Shown here piece after piece: positions 1 to 7,798 of a stretch of 35,991 nt of DNA (the stretch's first letter is position 1; every line of letters begins with the position of its first letter). The stretch is from an uncultured Sphingomonadaceae bacterium (GTDB lineage Bacteria; Pseudomonadota; Alphaproteobacteria; Sphingomonadales; Sphingomonadaceae). The stretch is from NCBI GenBank assembly GCA_938050045.1, contig CALLJS010000015.1, positions 1 through 35,991 on the forward strand, written 5' to 3'. Under the pieces are notes generated by a model. The model worked only from the letters and a program-made list of their open reading frames with translations, was not told where the DNA came from and ran no database searches. Position numbers and translations under genes: made by a program.

Positions 1-1
1 G

Positions 2-70
2 CTGTATATTGTGCCGCCCGTTCTTGCTGTTTTGATGCGCAATCGCACTGCGCAAGCGATGGATTGTTGA
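2..70 (+). CDS. C-terminal tail of a gene entering from the left (partial)
   Basis: Frame 2 is open from the window edge to a TGA at 68-70. It reads as a short hydrophobic stretch (LYIVPPVLAVLM) followed by RNRTAQAMDC. This would suit the end of a membrane protein whose last helix is followed by a short basic tail. Frame 1 also stays open, to about 183, but its residues (many Cys and Arg, no pattern) look non-coding. Nothing else can be said without the upstream sequence; product unknown. Confidence 0.25.
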   Translation: MYIVPPVLAVLMRNRTAQAMDC

Positions 71-226
71 AAGTCTCTGGTCGAGATTATTCGGCCAGGT
101 GGCCGTTATGTATGTCCAGGGTTCGCCTAAAGGTGGCGGCCTCTGTGATGACGCGGGGTTTTCAACGCCTGGCTTTTATCGCTTAAGGTTATCGCCGTTC
201 TGCTTCTTGAGAGAGGGAGGCAGATT
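71..226. other. Spacer with a short perfect hairpin
   Basis: No convincing gene. Positions 92-105 form a perfect 6-bp stem (CGGCCA/TGGCCG) with a 2-base loop, without a T-run, so it is not an obvious terminator. The rest probably carries the promoter of the small gene at 227. Confidence 0.3.
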
Positions 227-469
227 ATGGACAGTCCCGATGATGATATGAATAAGCGCAAGGCAGAGGCCGCGCCGAATAAATGCAATAGAGAGGAACA
301 ATGGGACGCCGCACGCGCAAAAGGTTGGCACGGCACAGCATGGGAAGACCGCACTGCGGACGGCCCACCCGAGCATAGAGCCGATCCTTGCTATTTATGG
401 CTAGCGATTGGGGTTGTTATGATCGCTATATTATTGCCGCTACATATTGGGTTGTGGGTTTTTTTGTGA
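227..469 (+). CDS. Small hypothetical membrane protein, 80 aa
   Basis: The first two-thirds (about residues 1-55) are hydrophilic and charged. The C-terminal 25 residues form one clear transmembrane helix (LWLAIGVVMIAILLPLHIGL) ending almost at the C-terminus, so the protein is probably tail-anchored in the inner membrane with its soluble part inside the cell. The ATG is preceded by a strong Shine-Dalgarno run (GAGGGAGG, ending about 6 bases before the start), which supports it as a real gene. I do not recognise a family and infer no function. Confidence 0.6.
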   Translation: MDSPDDDMNKRKAEAAPNKCNREEQWDAARAKGWHGTAWEDRTADGPPEHRADPCYLWLAIGVVMIAILLPLHIGLWVFL

Positions 470-552
470 TGCTGTAAGGGGTGATTTGTTCGTTTATTAT
501 GCTAATAGTCATTCACTCATATACTATATCTATCGTCATTAAACACCCCCGT

Positions 553-634
553 CGTCATGCTGAATTTATTTCAGCATCTTGTGCGTATGAGAACCGACTT
601 ATCAAAGAGATACTGAACCAAGTTCAGGATGACG
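553..634. repeat. 82-bp inverted-repeat element, copy 1
   Basis: The two outer arms of about 26 bp (553-578 and 609-634) are near-perfect reverse complements. Each arm also holds a small palindrome of the form CTGAA-N5-TTCAG. The element could therefore fold as one long hairpin or as two small ones. A second copy of exactly the same length lies at 2683-2764. Copy 1 sits between the small gene at 227-469 and the convergent gene at 662-1501, where it may end or stabilise transcripts. Translated, it gives the RHAEFISAS...LNQVQDD string that is often annotated as a protein but is only the repeat. Confidence 0.85.
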
Positions 635-661
635 AAGTTTATAGAAAATATGAGAATAGGT

Positions 662-1501
662 CTAAATATTGATCTCTCGAAAAATACTAACGGGGTTTAA
701 ACCGTATGCATCGGCGGGTCTACCAAATAATCCCACAATAGGTGTTATTATTCCTGTAATAGGTTCGATACCCGTGGAGAAGATACGTTTCTCGCCGAAA
801 CTTTTCATCTCATTTTCTAGGGTGTAATAATCACTTGGCAGCGCATCTATGATACCAGCAACATGCCATGTCCCTCCAATTTCAAGAGGGAATTTGAGAG
901 GAATATCCAAATCTTGTAACTGAAGATATTCTCTTTTTATGTTAAACCAAAAAGCATCTGTTTTAGTTATCAATGTAAATACAACACCCAAAGGTAATGT
1001 TTGTATAAAATCTCGTACAATAGCAGCTAAGTCTTTTTTATTCTGATTTTTAGCTTTTGAACTTCTATTTGCATTGTCCTCGGTTTCCATTCCTTGAGCA
1101 AGTTGATTTATTATTGATGGACTTCTGAGCAGAGCATTAAAAATTGATTGATCCATGCACATTAGTTTTCCTGAAATAATTTTCAAATCACCATAACTAT
1201 AATCAATAAATTGTTTATCTTCATTCCGATTTGAAATTTTATTTATTAATGTTTTTGAGTTTATCCATAACGGGTCATATTCTTGACGAAGTTCTTTATT
1301 ATATTCGGTATCTGTTGTTTTGTGGCCAGAAGTTATTTTTATACTAGCGGATACTTTTGTTTCCTTACCTTTTGTTTTACTGGACACACGTTGCATGGAT
1401 CTCAGGTCTCCAGCTCCATCTAACTGAGATAAGATGGATGCCACTCGAGTATGGTCGGAATATAAAAAGTCAAAAATTTTATCATTGATACCAGAAGTCA
1501 T
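662..1501 (-). CDS. Hypothetical protein, 279 aa (possibly DUF6414-like)
   Basis: No signal peptide or clear transmembrane helix. The start (about residues 8-27) reads DFLYSDHTRVASILSQLDG, which resembles the opening of DUF6414-type proteins, but I cannot confirm this by alignment. Residues about 30-65 are Lys/Thr/Ser-rich and polar. A Lys/Asn-rich linker sits near 145-160. The C-terminal part is a mixed alpha/beta region rich in Ile and Pro. The gene is clearly more A+T-rich than the nrd genes beside it, stands alone, and has an inverted repeat just upstream of its start, as expected of an accessory, possibly transferred gene. Start ATG at 1501, with GGA 8-10 bases upstream. Function unknown. 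Confidence 0.6.
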   Translation of the reverse strand: MTSGINDKIFDFLYSDHTRVASILSQLDGAGDLRSMQRVSSKTKGKETKVSASIKITSGHKTTDTEYNKELRQEYDPLWINSKTLINKISNRNEDKQFIDYSYGDLKIISGKLMCMDQSIFNALLRSPSIINQLAQGMETEDNANRSSKAKNQNKKDLAAIVRDFIQTLPLGVVFTLITKTDAFWFNIKREYLQLQDLDIPLKFPLEIGGTWHVAGIIDALPSDYYTLENEMKSFGEKRIFSTGIEPITGIITPIVGLFGRPADAYGLNPVSIFREINI

Positions 1502-1510
1502 AGATAAGTT

Positions 1511-1528
1511 CCGATTATTAATAACCGG
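1511..1528. promoter_or_regulatory. Near-perfect palindrome upstream of the 279-aa gene
   Basis: CCGATTATT/AATAACCGG pairs at 8 of 9 positions and lies 10-27 bases before the ATG of the minus-strand gene at 662-1501, just downstream of the nrdB stop. Size, symmetry and place suit an operator, but no regulator is identified. Confidence 0.4.
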
Positions 1529-1555
1529 CCAAAGTAATATTTTAGCCGAAATGCA

Positions 1556-2605
1556 TCATTCAGCGGCAACGCCCTCGAACATATCGGCACCATCTTCGTC
1601 ATGCGCGGCGATGCTATCATTCGCCGTTTTCTTTTTGCGCTGGTCAAAGCTGTCCCAAACATTGTTCCATTCGCCCTTGGTCGCGCCCTTGCTATATTCG
1701 GTGGCGCGCGCTTCAAAGAAATTGGCATGTTCAACACCATTGAGCAGCGGCGCAAGCCACGGCAGCGGGTGATCTTCGACCATATAGATGGGCGAGAAGC
1801 CAAGCTGTCCCAAGCGCCAATCGGCGATATAGCGGATATAGCGTTTAATCTCTTTCGCGGTCATGCCATGCACGGGCCCGTCTTGGAACGCCAGATCGAT
1901 GAAGGCATCTTCGAGCCGCACCGTTTTTTGACAGCAATCGATAATATCTTCGCGTACCGATTTGGTCAGGCAATCGCGCTCGGCGCAGAATGTGTGGAAC
2001 ATTTTGATAATGCCTTCGCAGTGCAAGCTTTCATCGCGCACCGACCATGAAACGATCTGCCCCATGCCCTTCATTTTGTTGAAACGCGGGAAATTCATCA
2101 GCATAGCAAAAGAGGCAAAAAGCTGCAGCCCTTCGGTAAAGCCGCCGAACATAGCCAGCGTCTTGGCGATGTCTTCGTCATTATCAACGCCAAATTGCTG
2201 CATATAATCATGCTTATCGCGCATCGCATCATATTCAAGGAACATTGAATATTCGCTCTCGGGCATGCCGATGGTGTCGAGCAAATGCGAATAAGCGGCG
2301 ATATGTACCGTTTCCATGTTGGAAAATGCGGTCAGCATCATTTTAACCTCGGTCGGTTTGAACACGCGGCCATATTTGTCGTGATAGCAATCTTGCACCT
2401 CGACATCGGCTTGGGTAAAAAAACGGAAGATTTGGGTGAGCAAGGTGCGCTCATGATCGGTAAGTTTTTGCGCCCAATCGCGGCAATCTTCGCCCAAGGG
2501 GACTTCTTCGGGCATCCAGTGGATTTGCTGTTGGCGTTTCCAAAAGTCATAGGCCCATGGGTATTGAAATGGTTTATAGGTTTTACGGGCTTCTAATAAT
2601 GACAT
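1556..2605 (-). CDS. nrdB: Ribonucleoside-diphosphate reductase, beta subunit (class Ia)
   Basis: Small (R2) subunit of class Ia ribonucleotide reductase. It houses the di-iron site and the stable tyrosyl radical that starts reduction of ribonucleotides to deoxyribonucleotides in the alpha subunit. All six expected metal ligands are visible with E. coli-like spacing: D67, E98, H101, E158, E192 and H195. The radical tyrosine is Y105 in METVHIAAYSHL. Length (349 aa) is normal, and there is no extra N-terminal ATP-cone. The ATG at 2605 follows an AAGGAAGAAG ribosome site. It lies downstream of nrdA on the same strand, but 358 bp apart, with a small ORF and a repeat element between. Confidence 0.97.
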   Translation of the reverse strand: MSLLEARKTYKPFQYPWAYDFWKRQQQIHWMPEEVPLGEDCRDWAQKLTDHERTLLTQIFRFFTQADVEVQDCYHDKYGRVFKPTEVKMMLTAFSNMETVHIAAYSHLLDTIGMPESEYSMFLEYDAMRDKHDYMQQFGVDNDEDIAKTLAMFGGFTEGLQLFASFAMLMNFPRFNKMKGMGQIVSWSVRDESLHCEGIIKMFHTFCAERDCLTKSVREDIIDCCQKTVRLEDAFIDLAFQDGPVHGMTAKEIKRYIRYIADWRLGQLGFSPIYMVEDHPLPWLAPLLNGVEHANFFEARATEYSKGATKGEWNNVWDSFDQRKKKTANDSIAAHDEDGADMFEGVAAE

Positions 2606-2682
2606 TTTTTCTTCTTCCTTGCTTCTTATGGTGCGCCGCGATGGCGGCTTATTTTTGAACTTTCGTTCATAATCTTCATTTT

Positions 2683-2764
2683 CGTCATGCTAAATATATT
2701 TCAGCATGGTGTGCGCACGGATACTGATTTATTCAACAGATACTGAACCAAGTTCAGGATGACG
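2683..2764. repeat. 82-bp inverted-repeat element, copy 2
   Basis: Same length and layout as 553-634. The right half (from about 2738) is identical over its last 26 bp (GATACTGAACCAAGTTCAGG then ATGACG), while the left arm and the centre have drifted. It lies between nrdA and nrdB, inside what should be one transcript, so its hairpin could affect processing or the relative stability of the two messages. Confidence 0.85.
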
Positions 2765-2779
2765 ATATATGTTCCAATA

Positions 2780-2920
2780 TTAAGTAATGATATTCAGACC
2801 TATTATTATTCCAACTATGATTATAATCTTCTTTTGTGACGGGCTAAATTTCTCTTTAAAACCATTACGAAAGCCTTTGCCAAATTCATTGAATATCGAT
2901 TTGAAATTACCGCTCACCAC
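2780..2920 (-). CDS. Small membrane peptide between nrdA and nrdB, 46 aa
   Basis: A GTG-started ORF of 46 codons (a second GTG follows directly). Residues 1-31 are polar with a net positive charge and aromatic repeats of the type FGKGFRNGFKEKF. Residues 32-46 are almost pure Ile/Val/Leu/Gly (KKIIIIVGIIIGLNIIT), a membrane segment reaching the C-terminus. A weak purine-rich AGAGAAAA sequence precedes the start. It begins 43 bp after the nrdA stop and ends just before the 82-bp repeat, in the same direction as both nrd genes. No family recognised. It could be a tail-anchored micro-protein or a chance ORF. Confidence 0.4.
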   Translation of the reverse strand: MVSGNFKSIFNEFGKGFRNGFKEKFSPSQKKIIIIVGIIIGLNIIT

Positions 2921-2963
2921 TTTTCTCTAATCGCGTTCAGAGTATCACTTCGATCGAAATATT

Positions 2964-4943
2964 TCACTGACATGATAGGCATTCATCATAATCGGTGGTT
3001 TCGGCGGTCATCAGCTCAACCTTTTTCGGATCGAGCGTATTGTCGCCTTCTACGCCGCTGCCATGAATCGCATCATCGGTATTGGCAAATCCAGCGCGCT
3101 GGATGGATTTAGACCGTAGATAATAGAGCGATTTCACACCGAGTTCCCATGCGCGGAAATGCAGCATTAATAAATCCCATTTCTCCACATCAGCAGGGAT
3201 AAACAGGTTGAGGCTTTGCGCTTGATCGATATAGGGCGCACGGTCGGCCGCCAATTCAATGAGCCAACGTTGATCGATCTCAAAGCTGGTTTTGAAGCTG
3301 TCTTTTTCCTCGGGCGTAAGAAAATCAAGATGCTGTACGCTGCCGCCTTTCTCTAAGATGCTGTTCCATACATTATTGCTGTCTTTTGATTTTTCGCGCA
3401 GCAATTTTTCCAGATGTGGGTTTTTGACGATAAAGCTGCCCGATAGCGTTTTATGCGTGTAAATATTGGCGGGTACAGGCTCGATACAGGCCGATGTTCC
3501 GCCGCAAATGATAGAAATAGATGCGGTCGGCGCAATCGCCATTTTGCAAGAGAAACGCTCCATCGCGCCTTGATCGGCGGCATCGGGACACGGCCCGCGC
3601 TCTTTGGCCAGCATCATCGATGCTTCATCGGCTTGCGCGCGGATATGTTTGAATATTTTCATATTCCATGATTTTGCCATAGCAGATTCAAAGCCGAGGC
3701 CGCGCGCTTGGAGGAAGCTGTGATAACCCATCACGCCAAGGCCAACGCTGCGCTCGCGCATCGCGCTGTAACGCGCCCGTTTCATTTCATCGGGGGCGCG
3801 CTCGATAAAGTCTTGCAGAACATTATCGAGCATCCGCATCACATCTTCGATAAATTGTTTCTCACCATTCCATTCGTCCCATTTTTCAATGTTGAGCGAG
3901 GATAGGCAGCAGACGGCGGTGCGATCTTCGCCCAAATGGTCAAACCCAGTGGGAAGCGTTATTTCGCTGCAGAGATTGGATGTGGAAACTTTGAGGCCAA
4001 CATCGCGGTGATGCTTGGGCATGTTGCGGTTCACCGTATCAGAGAAGATGATATAAGGCTCGCCCGTTGCTAGGCGGGTTTCGACCAATTTCTGGAACAG
4101 ACTGCGCGCATCGACTTGGCCGCGCACTTCGCCAGTTTTGGGTGATTTCAGATCAAATTCAGCACCCTCGCGCACCGCTTCCATAAATTCATCGGATAGC
4201 AATACACCATGATGCAGATTGAGTGCTTTACGGTTAAAATCACCCGATGGTTTGCGAATTTCGAGAAATTCTTCAATCTCGGGATGGTTAATGTCGAGAT
4301 AGCAAGCCGCGCTACCACGGCGTAATGATCCTTGTGAAATAGCAAGCGTGAGCGAATCCATAACACGCACAAAGGGAATGATGCCCGATGTTTTGCCATT
4401 GAGGCCCACAGGCTCACCAATGCCGCGCACGCTGCCCCAATAAGTACCAATGCCGCCGCCGCGCGATGCCAGCCAGACATTTTCATTCCATGTATTGACG
4501 ATGCCGCCCAAGCTGTCATCGACGCTGTTGAGATAGCAGGATATTGGCAAGCCGCGCCCTGTGCCGCCGTTTGAAAGAACAGGCGTTGCGGGCATGAACC
4601 ATAATTTAGAAATATAATCATATAGGCGTTGGGCGTGCTGCGCATCATCGGCATAAGCATCGGCCACGCGAACGAACAAATCCTGATAGCTTTCGTCTGG
4701 CAATAAATAACGATCGGTCAGAGTCTCTTTGCCAAATTCCGTCAGCAGAGCATCGCGGCTATCGTCTTTTTGAACATTGAAGCGTTGCGGGTTGACGGTT
4801 TTGCTATCGCTATTGGGCGATTCAAGCTTTGGCGATGCATCGGCTGCTTTGGGGGCATCCACGGCTTCTTTCGCATTTGCTTTTTCTGAAATTTCGCTGT
4901 CTAGCATGTCGATTGCACCTTGGTTTGTATCTCTAAAATCCAT
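2964..4943 (-). CDS. nrdA: Ribonucleoside-diphosphate reductase, alpha subunit (class I)
   Basis: Large catalytic subunit; reduces ribonucleoside diphosphates using the radical supplied by NrdB. Catalytic residues are visible: C136 in GLPISCYLN, the N323-x-C325-x-E327 triad in NLCSEI, the C345/C346 pair, Y607-Y608 of the radical path, and the C-terminal redox pair C655/C658 in ECLSCQ. At 659 aa it is about 100 residues shorter than E. coli NrdA. The N-terminal ATP-cone is missing and replaced by a Ser/Ala/Lys-rich, probably disordered, tail of about 45 residues, so dATP shut-off through an ATP-cone is not expected. The start codon at 4943 has only a weak ribosome site. Transcribed towards nrdB. 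Confidence 0.97.
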   Translation of the reverse strand: MDFRDTNQGAIDMLDSEISEKANAKEAVDAPKAADASPKLESPNSDSKTVNPQRFNVQKDDSRDALLTEFGKETLTDRYLLPDESYQDLFVRVADAYADDAQHAQRLYDYISKLWFMPATPVLSNGGTGRGLPISCYLNSVDDSLGGIVNTWNENVWLASRGGGIGTYWGSVRGIGEPVGLNGKTSGIIPFVRVMDSLTLAISQGSLRRGSAACYLDINHPEIEEFLEIRKPSGDFNRKALNLHHGVLLSDEFMEAVREGAEFDLKSPKTGEVRGQVDARSLFQKLVETRLATGEPYIIFSDTVNRNMPKHHRDVGLKVSTSNLCSEITLPTGFDHLGEDRTAVCCLSSLNIEKWDEWNGEKQFIEDVMRMLDNVLQDFIERAPDEMKRARYSAMRERSVGLGVMGYHSFLQARGLGFESAMAKSWNMKIFKHIRAQADEASMMLAKERGPCPDAADQGAMERFSCKMAIAPTASISIICGGTSACIEPVPANIYTHKTLSGSFIVKNPHLEKLLREKSKDSNNVWNSILEKGGSVQHLDFLTPEEKDSFKTSFEIDQRWLIELAADRAPYIDQAQSLNLFIPADVEKWDLLMLHFRAWELGVKSLYYLRSKSIQRAGFANTDDAIHGSGVEGDNTLDPKKVELMTAETTDYDECLSCQ

Positions 4944-5032
4944 AATATTCTTGGCCCCAAATTATTTTTATATACACCAGCCAAACTGGTCTTGACTATT
5001 ATGTGTCGATCTCATGCTGTAATGTTGTTTAA

Positions 5033-5305
5033 TGCCAGCTATTTATAGAGCTGATACGCAATTACTGTTTATTCGACTACTGTTTATTCGACTACTGTTT
5101 ACTCGATTCAGGGATTACTGCTTCCCTCATAGCATTTTTGGTTGATCGTGGGGGGGTAAAAATAGCATATTCTCCAATTAATTTAGAGCAAAAAGACCGC
5201 GCCCGCAAAATTGCGGTTAAAAATCAATCATACTATCTATGGTATGCCCCCGTTGGCCAACCGCTATCTATAGTGGCTTATTTTGAATTTAACGCAAGAG
5301 GGTAA
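5033..5305 (+). other. Open frame without a start, possible gene remnant
   Basis: The plus frame is open for 90 codons after a TAA at 5030-5032. It includes the tandem repeat read in frame as YCLFD/YCLFD/YCLLD, then a stretch with protein-like composition (for example KDRARKIAVKNQSYYLWYAP) up to TAA at 5303. It has no ATG or GTG; the only usable start is TTG at 5138 with no ribosome site. It could be the decayed 3' part of a gene or chance. I recognise no family. Confidence 0.18.
5063..5107. repeat. 15-bp tandem repeat, three units
   Basis: Units at 5063-5077, 5078-5092 and 5093-5107. The first two are identical (TACTGTTTATTCGAC); the third differs at two bases. The block lies 120-164 bp upstream of the nrdA start codon. 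Confidence 0.85.
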
Positions 5306-5407
5306 ATGCATATTAACCCCAAAAATATGACTCAACTCGCCGCACTTACGAATCGCTTCATCGCGCTGCTATTGCCTGCTATCATGCGCGACGCATGGAC
5401 CTGCTAA
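5306..5407 (+). CDS. Possible micro-ORF, 33 aa
   Basis: ATG directly after the stop of the preceding open frame (TAAATG), with AAGAGGG just upstream as a fair ribosome site. The product starts MHINPKNMTQLAALTNRF and includes a short hydrophobic stretch (FIALLLPAIM). It may be a leader or remnant. Nothing beyond the ribosome site supports it. Confidence 0.18.
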   Translation: MHINPKNMTQLAALTNRFIALLLPAIMRDAWTC

Positions 5408-5686
5408 GGCTCGAGCATTTTCAACTATTAATTTCGATTTTTTTTCGATTTTTTTTATCCCTAGCTTATGCACAATATATTGGCCGCTGTTATAAAGTGT
5501 AACACCATATAGAGGCGACTTTCTGTTTGTCACCGAGCAAGTGAGGGCAATGCGCAATTTCTGGGCCGAGGTTATTTATCAGTAATTATGCAAATTATGG
5601 TATATCTGAATCAAAAAGGATGCACTGAGGGGCAAAATACTACATGATAGAAATAAGTAGATATTTTGACCTCATAGGAGATAATT

Positions 5687-7201
5687 ATGCCCACCATCAT
5701 TAAAGAATCCGATGTCATTGAGAGCGTGGCAGATAGCCTGCAATTCATCAGCTATTATCATCCGATGGATTATATTCGGGCGCTTGGCGAGGCTTATAAA
5801 GCGGAACAATCTCCCGCCGCTCAAGATGCCATTGCGCAAATTTTGACCAACAGCCGTATGTGCGCAGAGGGGCATCGGCCTATTTGCCAGGATACAGGCA
5901 TCGTCACGGTTATTGTGAAATGGGGTCAAGATTGCATTCTTAAATCAGATATGAGTTTGCAAGAGGTGGTTGATGAAGGTGTGCGCCGCGCTTATCTGTA
6001 TCCAGACAATAAACTCCGCGCATCGATATTGGCTGATCCCGCCTTTACGCGCCGTAACACCAAAGACAATACACCGTCTGTAATTCATATCGATATGGTG
6101 CCAGGCAGCAGCGTGCGTTTTGATGTCGCGGCTAAGGGCGGTGGTTCGGAAAATAAATCAAAGTTTAAGATGATGAATCCATCCGACAATATAGTCGATT
6201 GGGTGCTAGAGATGATCCCGCAAATGGGCGCGGGTTGGTGTCCGCCCGGGATGTTGGGTATCGGCATTGGTGGTACAGCCGAAAAAGCAATGGTGTTGGC
6301 CAAAGAATCGCTGATGGGCAGTATCGATATGGCGCAGCTTAAACAGCGCGGAGCAAAGACCGACATAGAAGAATTGCGGATTGAATTGTTTGATAAGGTT
6401 AATGCGCTGGGAATAGGGGCGCAAGGATTGGGCGGCCTATCGACTATATTGGACGTTAAAATCATGGATTATCCGACCCATGCCGCGTCTAAACCAGTGG
6501 CGATGATTCCCAATTGCGCCGCCACGCGCCATGCGCATTTTGTTCTAGATGGCAGCGGGCCAAGTTATTTGGAGCAGCCCAAATTATCCGAATGGCCCGA
6601 TGTGCAGTGGAAACCATCCTCCAAAGCCAAACGTGTTTATCTTGATAAATTAGACGATGCCGAGGTGAAGACTTGGCAGCATGGCGATCGTATTTTGCTC
6701 AATGGTAAAATGCTAACCGGACGCGATGCGGCGCATAAACGCATTAAAGATATGCTCGATAAGGGCGAGGAATTGCCCGTGCAGTTCAAAGATCGCGTGA
6801 TTTATTATGTTGGCCCCGTTGATCCTGTCGGCGAAGAAGTGGTGGGGCCAGCAGGCCCAACGACCGCAACGCGCATGGATAAATTTACCGATATGATGCT
6901 CGACATGGGTTTGCTTGCTATGGTGGGTAAGGCCGAACGCGGGCCCATGGCGATTGAAGCGATTAAAAAACATGGCAGTGCCTATTTAATGGCGGTGGGC
7001 GGCAGTGCTTATCTGGTTAGCCGTGCGATCAAAGCTAGCAAAGTCGTTGGCTTTGAAGATTTGGGCATGGAAGCTATTTACGAATTTGAGGTCGAGGATA
7101 TGCCCGTCACCGTTGCCGTTGATAGCAATGGTGATAGCGTCCATCATCTTGCGCCGCTCGTGTGGCAAGAGAAGATTGCCAGAGAGAAGTTATTGGGATA
7201 G
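5687..7201 (+). CDS. Fumarate hydratase, class I (iron-sulfur)
   Basis: Oxygen-sensitive [4Fe-4S] fumarase of the single-chain FumA/FumB type, converting fumarate to L-malate in the TCA cycle. Three cysteines in conserved settings are the likely cluster ligands: C67 in HRPICQDTG, C185 in GWCPPGMLGIGIGG and C277 in IPNCAATRH. The C-terminal third carries the beta-domain motifs YYVGPVDP, VGPAGPTTATRMD and GGSAYL. At 504 aa it is full length. ATG at 5687 with an AGGAGAT site 6 bases upstream. Single gene, divergent from nrdA. Confidence 0.95.
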   Translation: MPTIIKESDVIESVADSLQFISYYHPMDYIRALGEAYKAEQSPAAQDAIAQILTNSRMCAEGHRPICQDTGIVTVIVKWGQDCILKSDMSLQEVVDEGVRRAYLYPDNKLRASILADPAFTRRNTKDNTPSVIHIDMVPGSSVRFDVAAKGGGSENKSKFKMMNPSDNIVDWVLEMIPQMGAGWCPPGMLGIGIGGTAEKAMVLAKESLMGSIDMAQLKQRGAKTDIEELRIELFDKVNALGIGAQGLGGLSTILDVKIMDYPTHAASKPVAMIPNCAATRHAHFVLDGSGPSYLEQPKLSEWPDVQWKPSSKAKRVYLDKLDDAEVKTWQHGDRILLNGKMLTGRDAAHKRIKDMLDKGEELPVQFKDRVIYYVGPVDPVGEEVVGPAGPTTATRMDKFTDMMLDMGLLAMVGKAERGPMAIEAIKKHGSAYLMAVGGSAYLVSRAIKASKVVGFEDLGMEAIYEFEVEDMPVTVAVDSNGDSVHHLAPLVWQEKIAREKLLG

Positions 7202-7219
7202 AAGAAAAAATACTCAATT

Positions 7220-7244
7220 TTAAATATCATATAAAGATATTTAA
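7220..7244 (+). terminator. A+T-rich hairpin after the fumarase gene
   Basis: Perfect 9-bp inverted repeat (TTAAATATC, 7-base loop, GATATTTAA) 19 bp after the stop, followed by a T-rich stretch with TATTTTTCTT. With no G or C in most of the stem it would be a weak terminator. Confidence 0.35.
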
Positions 7245-7307
7245 TTCTATTATTTTTCTTGAAAAAAATATTACACTATGATTGATTATCTATCATAGGG
7301 GTATTTT

Positions 7308-7718
7308 ATGATTAAAATTAATAAGATTATTTGTACGGCATTATTATTAACGTGCGTCCCGACAGTATCAATCGCTCAAGATTTGGGTGGTTTATTTGGC
7401 CCTTCTATGTCAAAAAAACAATTGAAGAAGGCGATCGAAAAAGCTGACAAAAGCCCATTAGGTAGCACCGATAACCCAGTGCGTGTTCATATGCCACAAG
7501 GCCAGCGTGCTTATTTATCCAAATTACGGTGCAGCGATGGCAATGCTCCAAAATTCCACCGAGAGGGCAGCACAGGGATGAGTCCATTTGGTAATATTAT
7601 GGATGTTTACCGCGTTGTTTGCCAGAATGCGCAACCAGAAATCACGTCGATTTATTTTGATATGTATCATCCCAAACATAAAGAAAAACGACCCGTTGAT
7701 GGGTTCACAATGTCATAA
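7308..7718 (+). CDS. Hypothetical secreted protein, 136 aa
   Basis: Has a classical Sec signal peptide: basic start (MIKINKI), hydrophobic core (ICTALLLTCVPTVSIA) and a likely cut after Ala23 (SIA-QD). The mature part of about 113 residues has two cysteines (in KLRCSDG and YRVVCQN) that could form a disulfide, and no transmembrane helix. It is therefore expected in the periplasm. Ribosome site AGGGG before the ATG. It stands alone between fumarase and the TrhA-like gene. No family recognised. Confidence 0.7.
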   Translation: MIKINKIICTALLLTCVPTVSIAQDLGGLFGPSMSKKQLKKAIEKADKSPLGSTDNPVRVHMPQGQRAYLSKLRCSDGNAPKFHREGSTGMSPFGNIMDVYRVVCQNAQPEITSIYFDMYHPKHKEKRPVDGFTMS

Positions 7719-7798
7719 TGATAGCGATATGAAAATAACAATCGCCTTGGTCGTTAAAGACTGTTGAATTATATATTTGGTTGAAGCATGGACATTAT

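Larger units (their letters stand above)
4944..5686. other. Long spacer between divergent nrdA and fumarase genes
   Basis: 743 bp with no convincing full-size gene. Near nrdA it holds a 5-bp inverted repeat, ACCAG-N5-CTGGT (4976-4990), and the 15-bp tandem repeat (5063-5107). The middle has two weak plus-strand reading frames (5033-5305 and 5306-5407). Around 5431-5460 there are two T-runs, each preceded by CGA. The fumarase ribosome site (AGGAGAT) ends the spacer. I looked for a clear NrdR box near nrdA and did not find one. Confidence 0.5.

Noticed and set aside
481-672. 63-aa plus-strand ORF containing EFISAS and QVQDD
   Set aside because: It is the translation of the 82-bp inverted-repeat element at 553-634; no ribosome site.
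752-775. GGTTCGATACCC resembling a tRNA T-arm
   Set aside because: Lies in the coding sequence of the 279-aa gene; no acceptor, D or anticodon stem around it.
4148-4660. 170-aa minus-strand ORF inside nrdA
   Set aside because: Out-of-frame shadow of the nrdA catalytic region.
4976-4990. ACCAG-N5-CTGGT inverted repeat near nrdA as a NrdR box
   Set aside because: Does not match the NrdR consensus (ACAC-type half sites) and the arms are only 5 bp.
5369-5557. 62-aa minus-strand ORF in the nrdA-fumarase spacer
   Set aside because: No ribosome site, no recognisable domain, Lys- and Ser-rich reading of A+T-rich DNA.
7781-7798. Upstream TTG start for the TrhA-like gene
   Set aside because: No ribosome site, and the extra residues KHGHY are not typical of the family.
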